Below, one piece after another: positions 1-6,841 of a DNA stretch of 37,353 nt. Below the pieces are notes generated by a model. The model was not told the origin of the DNA, did not search any database, and saw only the letters and a list, made by a program, of their open reading frames with translations. Positions within the stretch are counted from its first letter, which is position 1. Every line of letters starts with the position of its first letter. The stretch covers positions 1-37,353 of the forward strand of contig JOEL01000057.1 of assembly GCA_000720995.1 (NCBI GenBank). Direction: 5' to 3'. Both the position numbers and the translations under genes were made by a program. The DNA comes from Streptomyces celluloflavus (lineage in GTDB: Bacteria; Actinomycetota; Actinomycetes; Streptomycetales; Streptomycetaceae).

Positions 1-46
1 GCTCCCACTCCGCATCACTCAGATCACCCCGCCCCATACCCCACAT
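1..46 (-). CDS. IS5-type transposase, N-terminal edge only (partial)
   Basis: Reading the minus strand from an ATG at 44-46 (or the in-frame ATG at 35-37) gives MWGMGRGDLSDAEWE before the window ends. The phrase GDLSDAEW is the usual opening of IS5-family transposases (the DUF4096-type N-terminal segment, commonly D-L-T/S-D-A-Q/E-W). Only about 15 codons are visible, so completeness, family subgroup and activity cannot be judged. If the reading is right, one end of the insertion sequence must lie a short way upstream of the start, between about 47 and 190. A CTAG tetramer at 92-95 is a possible insertion point, because some IS5 subgroups prefer such sites, but I could not identify the terminal inverted repeat with one end only. 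Confidence 0.55.
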   Translation of the reverse strand, partial: MWGMGRGDLSDAEWE

Positions 47-190
47 CAACGATCCGAACACAGAGCAGTCACATGATCGACCGGACAAGTCCTAGCTGGT
101 TCAGTTTGATCGGTGGCTCGGGCCCGTGGCTCTGGGCAGGATGCGGTGGGACGGAGATCAGTCGGAGTCAGGGCAACTGGAGGGGGAAGC

Positions 191-397
191 ATGGCGATCG
201 AGGTGTTGCCGGTGGCGGGGGAGCAGTTCGGACTGCTCGATGCCGTGATTGCGTTGGGAGACCGCTACACCAAATTCCTGGGCTTGCTTACGCCGCCGGC
301 TTATCGCAAGCATGCCGACGACGGAGGTCTGCTGGCTGCCGTGGAGAACGAGGATGTCGTCGGCTACGCGCTCTTCGGGCTGCCCAAGCGGAATCAC
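191..397 (+). pseudogene. Truncated GNAT-family N-acetyltransferase
   Basis: ATG at 191 follows a good ribosome binding site (GGAGGGGG, about 4 bases upstream). The first 69 codons (MAIEVLPV to GLPKRN) read as the N-terminal half of a GNAT acetyltransferase: a first helix region, then VGYALF, the expected beta strand before the acetyl-CoA-binding part. After about 397 the same frame continues only as Arg/Gly/Asp-rich sequence with no GNAT character, and neither other plus frame restores it. The acetyl-CoA-binding loop (R/Q-x-x-G-x-G/A) is missing, so the product should be non-functional. The break is abrupt, suggesting a deletion or insertion junction near 397 rather than gradual decay. An IS edge lies just upstream and a foreign-looking ABC/two-component cassette downstream. 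Confidence 0.55.
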
Positions 398-560
398 GGG
401 CGGTGCGCCGACGGACGAGCTGTCGACGGACCCGGCGGTAGCCGGGCCGACGGCGGTGCGGCAGGGTTGCCCAGGACGGCAGGGAGACATCCCGCGTGGA
501 GGGGCTCGCGTGGGCCTTGTAGTGGGCGGCCGTGCCGGGGTCACCCGGTGGCTCGTGCTG

Positions 561-1172
561 TCAGATGTCCCGGTGCCGGTATGTCACGAACGCGGCGGCC
601 AGGGCGGCCAGCGTCCACGCCAGCGTGACCGGCAAGGGCCGCGCCGACACCGGGGCGAGGTCGGGCAGCACATCCGCCACACCGGGGAACCGCGCGCGCA
701 GCACGGGCCCGACGAACGTGAAGTACCCGACGAGCAGGGCGACCGTGCCGTGTGCGTGGCGCAGCAGGAGGCCGGCCGCCGAGGCCAGGAGGGCGGCCAG
801 GGCCAGTCCCCCGGTCATGGCGGGGAGCGTGGTCGCGGCGGTCGAGTGTCCGGATGCCAGGTGTGTGGCGGAGGCACAGCCGGCTGCGGCCGGGAGTGCC
901 AGGGTGAGCAGGGCGGCCGTTGACGCGATGCGGTGCGGCAGGCGCCGGGGCATCGCCATCGCGGTGGTCCGGGCCTGTCCTCCGTCGTATTCCGAGGCCA
1001 CCGCGAGGACGCCGAGCACCAGGAAGCCGATGCCGCTGTACGGGGCGGATCGCGGTCCGGTGACCGCGCCGAGCGCGGGCGAGAGGGCAAAGAGCACTGC
1101 CAGGGTGATCCGCAGGGCAGGCAGACTCAGGAGCTTGGACAGCTCGGCGCGGTACGCCAGGCACAGCCTCAC
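561..1172 (-). CDS. ABC-2 type transporter permease, small
   Basis: This 203-residue integral membrane protein has about six hydrophobic segments. The N-terminus has the (K)LLSLPALRI type opening found in actinobacterial ABC-2 permeases, and a conserved VLAVASEYDGGQ-like segment around residues 55-66 is typical of the family. Its start overlaps the end of the next permease (1169-1912) by 4 bases (ATGA), so the two are translationally coupled and probably form a heterodimeric channel served by the ATPase at 1909-2616. The substrate is unknown. Small ABC-2 pairs next to a sensor kinase/LuxR regulator often export or protect against peptide antibiotics; here that is inference from context only. 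Confidence 0.85.
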   Translation of the reverse strand: MRLCLAYRAELSKLLSLPALRITLAVLFALSPALGAVTGPRSAPYSGIGFLVLGVLAVASEYDGGQARTTAMAMPRRLPHRIASTAALLTLALPAAAGCASATHLASGHSTAATTLPAMTGGLALAALLASAAGLLLRHAHGTVALLVGYFTFVGPVLRARFPGVADVLPDLAPVSARPLPVTLAWTLAALAAAFVTYRHRDI

Positions 1173-1912
1173 GTGTCCCTCCGGCAGAACACCACGGCGG
1201 CCGGGGCGAGGACCGCCGCCACCCAGGCCACCATGACGAGCCCTGCCGTGACCGGCGCGAAGTGCGCTCCCGTGGCCACGTCGCGCAGGAACATGTGTGG
1301 GCCGGCCACATCAGGGAAGTAGTGCGCCGCGTCCGTGACCTTGGACAGCAGATACGTCACCGACACCAGCGACACGTTGGCGATCATCATGGCCATCGGC
1401 ACGACGCCGTTGCGGGTCAGGACGGTGACGGCCAGGGCCAGCCAGGCCGTACACAACAGGTAGACCTGCACCCCGAGAACCCGTCCCGCCGTGACGGCCG
1501 CAACCGGCTCGCCTCGTACGAGATGTACAGCGGTGAAGGTCGCCACGCCGGCCGCCGCCGCGACCGCGAGTGCGAGCAGGCCGACGGCGGTCAGTTTCGC
1601 GGCCAGGGCCACGAGCCGTGCCGGTGTGGCGGTCAGGGTGGCGGCGATCTGCCGTGTCGCCGCGGATTCCTCGCCTCCGGTGGTGTACTCGCTGCTGACG
1701 GCGACGACGCCGAGCACGATGGCACCGATCGCGCCGCCCATGCCGAGCTCGGTGAATCCGGCGTCCACACCGCCGGACCAGTGCGGCGAGCGGGCGTTGA
1801 GCGCGGCGAGCCCGGCCGGAAGCAGGACACCGAGCGCGATGGCGAGCCGCGCCGACGGCAGCGTGAGCAGCTTGTGCCCCTCCGCGCGCAGGGCCCTGAA
1901 AACTGTGGTCAC
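1169..1912 (-). CDS. ABC-2 type transporter permease
   Basis: This 247-residue membrane protein is a paralogue of the downstream permease. It has the same opening (ALRAEGHKLLTLPSARLAIAL) and the same VVAVSSEYTTGG segment after the second membrane span, which is a family hallmark. About six transmembrane stretches can be seen. Its start overlaps the ATPase stop by 4 bases and its stop overlaps the next permease start by 4 bases, so this three-gene operon is tightly coupled in the order ATPase, large permease, small permease. The role is the membrane-spanning half of an ABC-2 exporter; the substrate cannot be read from the sequence. Confidence 0.87.
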   Translation of the reverse strand: MTTVFRALRAEGHKLLTLPSARLAIALGVLLPAGLAALNARSPHWSGGVDAGFTELGMGGAIGAIVLGVVAVSSEYTTGGEESAATRQIAATLTATPARLVALAAKLTAVGLLALAVAAAAGVATFTAVHLVRGEPVAAVTAGRVLGVQVYLLCTAWLALAVTVLTRNGVVPMAMMIANVSLVSVTYLLSKVTDAAHYFPDVAGPHMFLRDVATGAHFAPVTAGLVMVAWVAAVLAPAAVVFCRRDT

Positions 1913-2616
1913 TGGCCGTCCTCCGTCCGCGTGAGGTGGAAGTAGGCGGACTCCAGGGTGCGGTGGGCGCCGGTGACTTCCGTGAGCGTGCCCTGGGCGA
2001 CGATGCGGCCACGGTCGATGATCACGATGTCGTCGGCGGTCTCCTCCAGTTCGGCCATGAGATGGCTGGAGAGGAGCACTGTGTGGCCCTGGGCGGCTCG
2101 GGACCGGACCATGTTGCGCAGCCAGCGGATGCCTTGCGGATCCAGGCCGTTGACCGGCTCGTCCAGAACCAGGACCGGCGGGTCGCCGAGGAGTGCCGCG
2201 GCCACGCCGAGCCGGCGGCCCATGCCCAAGGAGTACGAGCCGACGCGCTGCCCGGCGGCCTCGGCGAGCCCGACGTCCGCCATCACCTCCGCGACGCGGG
2301 CGACGGGAACCCCCGCCGCATGCGCCAGCCAGCGCAGGTGGGCACGGCCGGTGCGGGAGCGGTGGGCGCCCGACCCGTCGAGTACGGCGCCGACCGTGCC
2401 CATCGGGTCGCGCAACCGGGCGTAGGGGACGCCGTCGATCAGGGCCCTGCCCGAGGTGGCGCGGTCCAGGCCGAGCAGGATGCGCAGGGCCGAGGACTTG
2501 CCGGCGCCGTTCGCTCCGAGGAATCCGGTGACGCGGCCGGGGCGGGCCTCACAGCTGATGCCGGCCAGGACGTGGCGTTCCCCGCGGCGTTTGACCACCG
2601 AGTCGAAAACAATCAT
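1909..2616 (-). CDS. ABC transporter ATP-binding protein
   Basis: This 235-residue ATPase is the energy subunit of the ABC-2 system encoded just downstream. Walker A is GANGAGKSS (about residues 35-43), the signature is degenerate (YSLGMGRRLGVAAAL in place of LSGGQ), Walker B with the D-loop is VLVLDEPVNGLD, and the H-loop lies in LLSSHLMAELE. The LGMGRR-type signature is common in drug and lantibiotic exporters of the ABC-2 class. The ATG start at 2616 faces the kinase gene at 2752 across a 135-bp divergent region holding an inverted repeat, so regulation by the neighbouring response regulator is the simplest model. It is the first gene of its operon. Confidence 0.92.
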   Translation of the reverse strand: MIVFDSVVKRRGERHVLAGISCEARPGRVTGFLGANGAGKSSALRILLGLDRATSGRALIDGVPYARLRDPMGTVGAVLDGSGAHRSRTGRAHLRWLAHAAGVPVARVAEVMADVGLAEAAGQRVGSYSLGMGRRLGVAAALLGDPPVLVLDEPVNGLDPQGIRWLRNMVRSRAAQGHTVLLSSHLMAELEETADDIVIIDRGRIVAQGTLTEVTGAHRTLESAYFHLTRTEDGQ

Positions 2617-2687
2617 GGCCGTACGTCATCACGCGGTGAAGGCGCGGCGGATCGGGCCCGGAACCGAGATCCGCGGCCGCGGCTGCG

Positions 2688-2708
2688 ACCCAGGTCTTTC
2701 GGACCTGG
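2688..2708. promoter_or_regulatory. Candidate operator: perfect 8-bp inverted repeat between divergent operons
   Basis: CCCAGGTC, a 5-base spacer (TTTCG), then GACCTGGG form a perfect two-arm inverted repeat. It sits 72 bases upstream of the ABC operon start (2616, minus) and 43 bases upstream of the kinase start (2752, plus). A LuxR-type response regulator encoded in the same cassette could bind here as a dimer. Arm identity is seen directly; protein binding is inferred. It has no T-tract, and it lies between two 5' gene ends, so a terminator role is unlikely. Confidence 0.55.
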
Positions 2709-2735
2709 GACCGAGGACTGCTCGCCGGCGACCGC

Positions 2736-2741
2736 CTAAGA
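2736..2741 (+). promoter_or_regulatory. Candidate -10 element (TAAGAT) for the kinase/regulator operon
   Basis: TAAGAT fits the TAgaaT-like -10 of vegetative streptomycete promoters. The ATG at 2752 follows only 10 bases later and no ribosome binding site precedes it, so the transcript is probably leaderless or nearly so, which is common in Streptomyces. The inverted repeat at 2688-2708 would end just upstream of the -35 position, where an activator would bind. No good -35 hexamer is seen, consistent with activator dependence. Confidence 0.35.
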
Positions 2742-2751
2742 TCGAACACCC

Positions 2752-3630
2752 ATGACTCGCGAACGCCCCGAGATATCCCACGAGCGCCCACGGTGGACAT
2801 CCCGCACGGGCGCCATCGCCACGGCGGTGGTGGTCGTCCTGTTTCTGAGCCTGGTCACCGTCGGCTCGTCGGCGCGTGGGGCGCAGATCACCCTGGTCGT
2901 GGTGCCTTGCGTCGCGGTCGCCGTCTCGGTCTGGGCGATGGCCCGCACCCGGACCCAGCGCACGGAGTACGAGCGGCGCCTGACCACCTGGGCGGTCGAG
3001 CGGGCGACCCAGGCCGAACGCCTGCGCATCGCCCGTGACCTGCACGATCTGGTCTCGCACGGGATCGGGTTGATCACCGTACGGGCCGCCACCGCCCAGG
3101 CGACCGGCCAGGAGCGGGAGGAACTGGCCACCGCGCTCAGCGATATCGAGGATGTCAGCCGGCAGACCACCACCGAGCTGCGCCGTATGCTCACCGTGCT
3201 CCGCGAGCCCGCCGCCACTGGCGATGCCGCTCCGCTGCGGCCCGCCGAGAGTTTCGCCGATCTGCCCGGCATCGTCGCGGCGGCCGAACGCACCGGCCTG
3301 ACTGTGCACCTCGACTGCGTCGAGCCCGCCCGGGTCTCCGCCGGGGTGCAGCTGGCCACCTGCGCGGTGGCCCGCGAGGCGCTGCACAACACGCTGCGGC
3401 ACGCCGGCCCCACCATCACCACGCTCACGGTCCGCGCTGACGGCGATGACCTGCTGGTCAGGGTCGAGGACGAAGGACCGGTGCCGGGTTGGCGGGCAGG
3501 CACCGGCGCCGGGCACGGACTGAGCGTGCTGCGCGACCGGGTGCAGGCCGTCGGCGGCGCCCTGACCGCCGCACCCTGTGGCCCCGGCTTCCGCGTAGAG
3601 GCCCGCTTCCGGCGGGAGATGGCCCGATGA
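2752..3630 (+). CDS. Two-component sensor histidine kinase (HisKA_3 type)
   Basis: This 292-residue membrane kinase should phosphorylate the LuxR-type regulator encoded next. Two membrane spans lie at about residues 19-37 and 44-64 with almost no external loop, so there is no periplasmic sensor domain and detection is probably within the membrane. The HisKA_3 dimerisation motif is RIARDLHDLVSHGIG with His98 as phospho-acceptor. The HATPase domain follows, with an N-box-like REALHNTLRHA and [11 protein letters not shown] in the ATP lid. The stop overlaps the regulator start (ATGA at 3627-3630). Intramembrane-sensing kinases beside an ABC exporter operon frequently sense cell-envelope stress or peptide antibiotics; that function is inferred here. 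Confidence 0.9.
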   Translation: MTRERPEISHERPRWTSRTGAIATAVVVVLFLSLVTVGSSARGAQITLVVVPCVAVAVSVWAMARTRTQRTEYERRLTTWAVERATQAERLRIARDLHDLVSHGIGLITVRAATAQATGQEREELATALSDIEDVSRQTTTELRRMLTVLREPAATGDAAPLRPAESFADLPGIVAAAERTGLTVHLDCVEPARVSAGVQLATCAVAREALHNTLRHAGPTITTLTVRADGDDLLVRVEDEGPVPGWRAGTGAGHGLSVLRDRVQAVGGALTAAPCGPGFRVEARFRREMAR

Positions 3631-4292
3631 GCGGTGCCGTACGCGTACTCGTCGCCGACGACCAGAACCTGTTCCGGGAGAGCCTGGCGCTGCTGATCAA
3701 CTCCGGCGAGGACCTGACGGTCGTGGCCGAGGCCACCACCGGCGAGGACGCCTTCGCGCAGACGGTGGCCCAACGGCCCGATGTGGTTCTGATGGACATT
3801 CGCATGCCCGGCGGCGACGGCATCGAGGCAACCCGGCGCATCTCCGCCGAGCCGGGTCTGGCGGCCACGCGGGTGCTCGTACTGTCCATGTTCGAGCTCG
3901 ACGAGTACGTCTACTCGGCGCTGCGGGCAGGAGCCAGCGGCTTTCTCCTCAAGGACGCGCGGCCCGCCGAACTCCTGGACGCGGTGCGCCGCACGCACGC
4001 CGGCGACTCGCTGTTCGCGCCGAGCATCATGACGCGCCTGGTCGAGCACTATCTCGATCGGCCCACGCCGGGACCTCCGTGCACCGCAGGGCTCGGGCAC
4101 CTGACGCCGCGCGAGACCGACATCCTGCTGCTCGTCGCCCAGGGGCGCTCCAACGACGAGATCGCCCAGGACCTCGTGCTGTCCGTGAAGACCGTGAAGA
4201 CCCACATCGGCAATCTGCTGGCCAAGCTGCAGGCCCGCGACCGGGCCCAGCTGGTGATCGCCGCGTACCGGGGCGGACTCGTCGTGCCGTGA
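3627..4292 (+). CDS. LuxR/NarL-family response regulator
   Basis: This 221-residue regulator starts at the ATG overlapping the kinase stop by 4 bases. The receiver domain (about residues 4-120) has the acidic pair D11/D12, the phospho-acceptor D57 in LMDIRMPG, the conserved Ser in VLVLSMF and Lys in FLLKDA. The C-terminal LuxR helix-turn-helix spans about residues 155-215 and is recognisable by LTPRETDILLLVAQGRSNDEIA and VKTVKTHIGNLLAKL. It probably controls the divergent ABC operon and its own operon through the inverted repeat at 2688-2708. All catalytic and DNA-binding hallmarks are intact. Confidence 0.93.
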   Translation: MSGAVRVLVADDQNLFRESLALLINSGEDLTVVAEATTGEDAFAQTVAQRPDVVLMDIRMPGGDGIEATRRISAEPGLAATRVLVLSMFELDEYVYSALRAGASGFLLKDARPAELLDAVRRTHAGDSLFAPSIMTRLVEHYLDRPTPGPPCTAGLGHLTPRETDILLLVAQGRSNDEIAQDLVLSVKTVKTHIGNLLAKLQARDRAQLVIAAYRGGLVVP

Positions 4293-4308
4293 CGCTCCGG
4301 ACCGGCCC

Positions 4309-4395
4309 CTACGCGTCCTTGGGGTATCGGACGAGCAGAATCCCCTGGACCTCGCCGTCCGGCGCGCTGTAGAAGTGCGACGCCGCATGCGCTTG
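4309..4395 (-). pseudogene. Possible C-terminal remnant of an unidentified protein
   Basis: On the minus strand the frame ending with TAG at 4309-4311 reads AASHFYSAPDGEVQGILLVRYPKDA. This looks like a real beta-strand-rich protein tail, not random high-GC translation. Upstream in the same frame the sequence becomes Arg/Pro/His-rich and no start codon is found before the tRNA terminator, so any parent gene has been lost. A 22-base near-repeat (4389-4410 and 4417-4438) lies inside this frame. I do not recognise the family. Chance open frame is the alternative. Confidence 0.22.
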
Positions 4396-4438
4396 TCCTG
4401 GCCGTGGCTGCCGCACGCGCTCGTCCCGGCCGTGGCTG
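4389..4438. repeat. Two-copy 22-base direct repeat
   Basis: Copies at 4389-4410 and 4417-4438 (GCGCTTGTCCTGGCCGTGGC-type) match at 20 of 22 positions with a period of 28 bases. They lie between the response regulator stop and the tRNA terminator. No function is assigned. Confidence 0.5.
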
Positions 4439-4481
4439 GAGTGGGCAGCGCACCGCGACCACCAAACCGCCCCTGACCAGC

Positions 4482-4508
4482 AAAAAGACCCTCCCAGCGG
4501 GAGGGTCT
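4482..4508 (-). terminator. Rho-independent terminator of tRNA-Arg
   Basis: On the minus strand, 10-bp arms (AGACCCTCCC / GGGAGGGTCT) enclose a 3-base loop and are followed by five T residues. It begins 4 bases beyond the encoded CCA of the tRNA. This is a textbook intrinsic terminator and the only one in the window with a clear T-tract. Confidence 0.93.
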
Positions 4509-4512
4509 GACC

Positions 4513-4588
4513 TGGCGCCCCCGGCAGGACTCGAACCTGCGGCCAAGTGCTTAGAAGGCACCTGCTCTATCCACTGAGCTACGGGGGC
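4513..4588 (-). tRNA. tRNA-Arg, anticodon TCT
   Basis: The minus strand folds into a full cloverleaf: acceptor GCCCCCG/CGGGGGC, D-arm with GTAGCTCAGTGGATAGAGCA, anticodon stem GGTGC/GCACT-type enclosing the loop CTTCTAA (anticodon TCT, reads AGA), and T-arm GCAGG-TTCGAGT-CCTGC. The 3' CCA is encoded (4513-4515). AGA is a rare codon in high-GC Streptomyces. tRNA-Arg genes are frequent integration targets, and the sequence beyond its 3' side (below 4480) looks accessory, but I see no integrase and no duplicated tRNA 3' end in this window. Confidence 0.97.
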
Positions 4589-4891
4589 CGGGTGGTGGAC
4601 GTGGATCACGGACCGCGGACAAGGATAGGGGTCCGGGTACCTCGTCCCGGTTGCTTCACCTCCGTGGCACGTTGTGGAGGTTCCGTGAAGCGGTCCTGAT
4701 AATCGCAGGCGGGTGCGAATCACGCACCGCTTTTGGTGGCTCACGCGGCGGGTGTTGTGTACTCGTTATGCCTGCGTCCCACATGTCGCGAACGTCCCAT
4801 GCGTCACTGATCCCGATCTGTGGGGGTTCTTGCGGCGCGCACGAAGGGCTATACGCTTCAAAAACCCAACGAAATTGGGCATTCTGCACAT
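4589..4891. promoter_or_regulatory. Intergenic region upstream of the dynamin operon
   Basis: No gene is supported in these 303 bases, which must hold the tRNA promoter (minus) and the GTPase operon promoter (plus). An imperfect hairpin pairs GCTTCACCTCC (4653-4663) with GGAGG...GTGAAGC (4676-4691). GTGCG and CGCAC flank a 5-base spacer near 4713-4727. A weak -35/-10 pair (TTCTTG at 4827, TATACG at 4850, 17-base spacing) would give a short leader containing a 5-bp hairpin (CCCAA/TTGGG, 4865-4879) just before the GTG start. Promoter assignments are low confidence. Confidence 0.4.
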
Positions 4892-6841
4892 GTGGCGACC
4901 TTGGACGTACGACCCCGGCTCATCGACGCGCTGTCCGTTCTGCGCGACCGCGTCGACGCCGCACGCTTTCCGCTGCCACTTCGGGGCGCCGCCCGCGCCC
5001 GGCTCGGCCGGGCCGAGCTGCTCGCCCAGCTCGACGACTATGTGATTCCCCGCCTGCGCTCCCCTCAGGCCCCGCTGCTGGCGGTCATCGGCGGATCCAC
5101 CGGGGCGGGCAAGTCCACGCTGGTCAATTCGCTCGTGGGCCGGCGGGTCACGGAGGCGGGCGTGCTCCGCCCCACGACGCGTACGCCGGTGCTCGTCTGC
5201 CACCCCGACGACCGCCACTGGTTCGCCGGAACGCGCGTGCTCCCGCAGCTCACCCGGGTGTGGGTACCGGAACAGGACGGCGGCACCGGCCACGACGGCA
5301 CCCACCCGGCGAACGGTTCGCCGTACGGCGGCGACCGGCCGTACGAGGGCGAGCGCGGCGGCGCGTACGACTGCGACTGCGAGCACGGATACGGGTACGG
5401 CGACGCGTACGCGTACGAGTACGGCCGCGATTCCCGGGGCTACGGCGCGTACGGCCGCGAGGGCGCCGGTGAGCCTGGGATGCCGACGCTGCGGATCGAG
5501 ACGGACGCCGCGCTGCCCAGCGGGCTGGCCCTGCTGGACGCCCCGGACATCGACTCCCTCGTCGCCCGCAACCGGGAACTGGCCGCCGAGCTGATCTGCG
5601 CGGCCGACGTATGGGTGCTGGTCACCACCGCCGCCCGGTACGCGGACGCGGTGCCCTGGCACCTGCTGCGTACGGCGAAGGAGTACGACGTCACCCTGGT
5701 GACCGTGCTGGACCGGGTGCCGCACCAGATCGCCCCCGATATCTCCGGCCGGTACGCCGAACTCCTCCAGCGCGCCGGCCTCGGCCATGTGCCGCGGTTC
5801 ACCATCCCCGAGCTGCCCGAATCGGCCGGCGGCGGCAGCGGACTGCTGCCCGCCACCGCCGTCGCGGCGCTCCGCGCCTGGCTGGAACGGCACGCCCAGG
5901 ACCCCGTCTCGCGTACCGCCGCCGCGGACCGTACCGCGGCCGGCGTCATCGCCTCGCTGCGCAGCCGGCTGCCCGCGCTGGCCGGAGCGGCGGCGGCCCA
6001 GCACGCCGCGGCGCTGCGGCTGGCCGGCCGGGTCGAGGAGGCGTACGAGGAGGCCGCCGGCCGGGTACGGCGGGAGGTCGAGGCGGGCGAGGCGCTGTCC
6101 GGTGACGCGCGCGCCTACTGGTACCACCACGAACCCGGCGGCAGACCGGACGAACTCCTGGACGCGCTGACCCATGGGCTGACGTCCCTGCTGGCCTGCG
6201 CCGTCGAGGCGGCCGACGCGCACGCCGCCGGCGCCTGGCGGGATGACCCGGCGGCGGCGGACGTCTCCCTGACGGCCGCGGCGGGCGCCACGGGCGCGGC
6301 CGGGCGGCTCGGCGTGATCGTCCGGCGCTGGCGGCGCTGCCTGGAGGAGCTGGCCGAGGAGGAGACGCGCGACGCACGCGGCGGACGGGCCGGCGAGCGC
6401 GCGGGATCCGTCGAACCGGAGGAGACGGCGGCGCTGCTGGCCGCCGTGCTGCTCGGTGGGCGGCGGGCGCGTACGGCGGGCGAGACCCTCGCCGACCTGC
6501 TGGGCGCCCAGTGCGCGCTGCGGCTGCGCGACCGCGGCGGCAGGCTGCTGGCCGGCTATCTGGAGCGCGCGCTGGACGGTGAGCGTGAGCGACGGCTGGC
6601 ACCGCTGGACCAACTGGCCGTGCCACCGGACCAGCAGGCCGAGCTGATCGCCGCACTCTCCCTGTTGCAGAAGGAGAGGGAGAAAGAGAAGCGGGAACGG
6701 GAGCTGGGGCGGGAGCAGGAGCGAGAACGGACGTACGGGAAGGGGCGACAGGGACAGCAGGGGCAGCAGGAAGAGCAGGAACGGGCGGAGAAGTGGCAGC
6801 GGGCGGAGAAGGAGATGGCGAAGGAGAAGGTGTCGCGGTGA
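4892..6841 (+). CDS. dynA: Dynamin-like GTPase, probable DynA
   Basis: A 649-residue GTPase. The G1 P-loop is [10 protein letters not shown] (residues 67-76), the G3 position reads LLDAPD instead of DxxG (about 213-218), and the G4 region is TVLDRV (about 270-275), a degenerate form. The rest is helical and Ala/Arg-rich. Streptomyces carry an adjacent pair of bacterial dynamins, DynA and DynB, that stabilise FtsZ rings at sporulation septa; the pairing, the coupled stop/start and the second protein's membrane spans fit that locus. The start is taken as GTG 4892 ([10 protein letters not shown]), where conservation-like sequence begins; an in-frame GTG at 4820 is possible, and no clear ribosome binding site precedes 4892. 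Odd features are a Tyr/Gly/Asp/Glu-rich insert (about residues 130-192) within the GTPase domain and a highly charged Glu/Lys/Arg/Gln tail (about 590-649). Confidence 0.72.
   Translation: MATLDVRPRLIDALSVLRDRVDAARFPLPLRGAARARLGRAELLAQLDDYVIPRLRSPQAPLLAVIGGSTGAGKSTLVNSLVGRRVTEAGVLRPTTRTPVLVCHPDDRHWFAGTRVLPQLTRVWVPEQDGGTGHDGTHPANGSPYGGDRPYEGERGGAYDCDCEHGYGYGDAYAYEYGRDSRGYGAYGREGAGEPGMPTLRIETDAALPSGLALLDAPDIDSLVARNRELAAELICAADVWVLVTTAARYADAVPWHLLRTAKEYDVTLVTVLDRVPHQIAPDISGRYAELLQRAGLGHVPRFTIPELPESAGGGSGLLPATAVAALRAWLERHAQDPVSRTAAADRTAAGVIASLRSRLPALAGAAAAQHAAALRLAGRVEEAYEEAAGRVRREVEAGEALSGDARAYWYHHEPGGRPDELLDALTHGLTSLLACAVEAADAHAAGAWRDDPAAADVSLTAAAGATGAAGRLGVIVRRWRRCLEELAEEETRDARGGRAGERAGSVEPEETAALLAAVLLGGRRARTAGETLADLLGAQCALRLRDRGGRLLAGYLERALDGERERRLAPLDQLAVPPDQQAELIAALSLLQKEREKEKRERELGREQERERTYGKGRQGQQGQQEEQERAEKWQRAEKEMAKEKVSR

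Noticed and set aside
4513-4588. Attachment site of an integrated element at tRNA-Arg
   Set aside because: No integrase, excisionase or repeated tRNA 3' segment is seen anywhere in the window, so an att site cannot be claimed.
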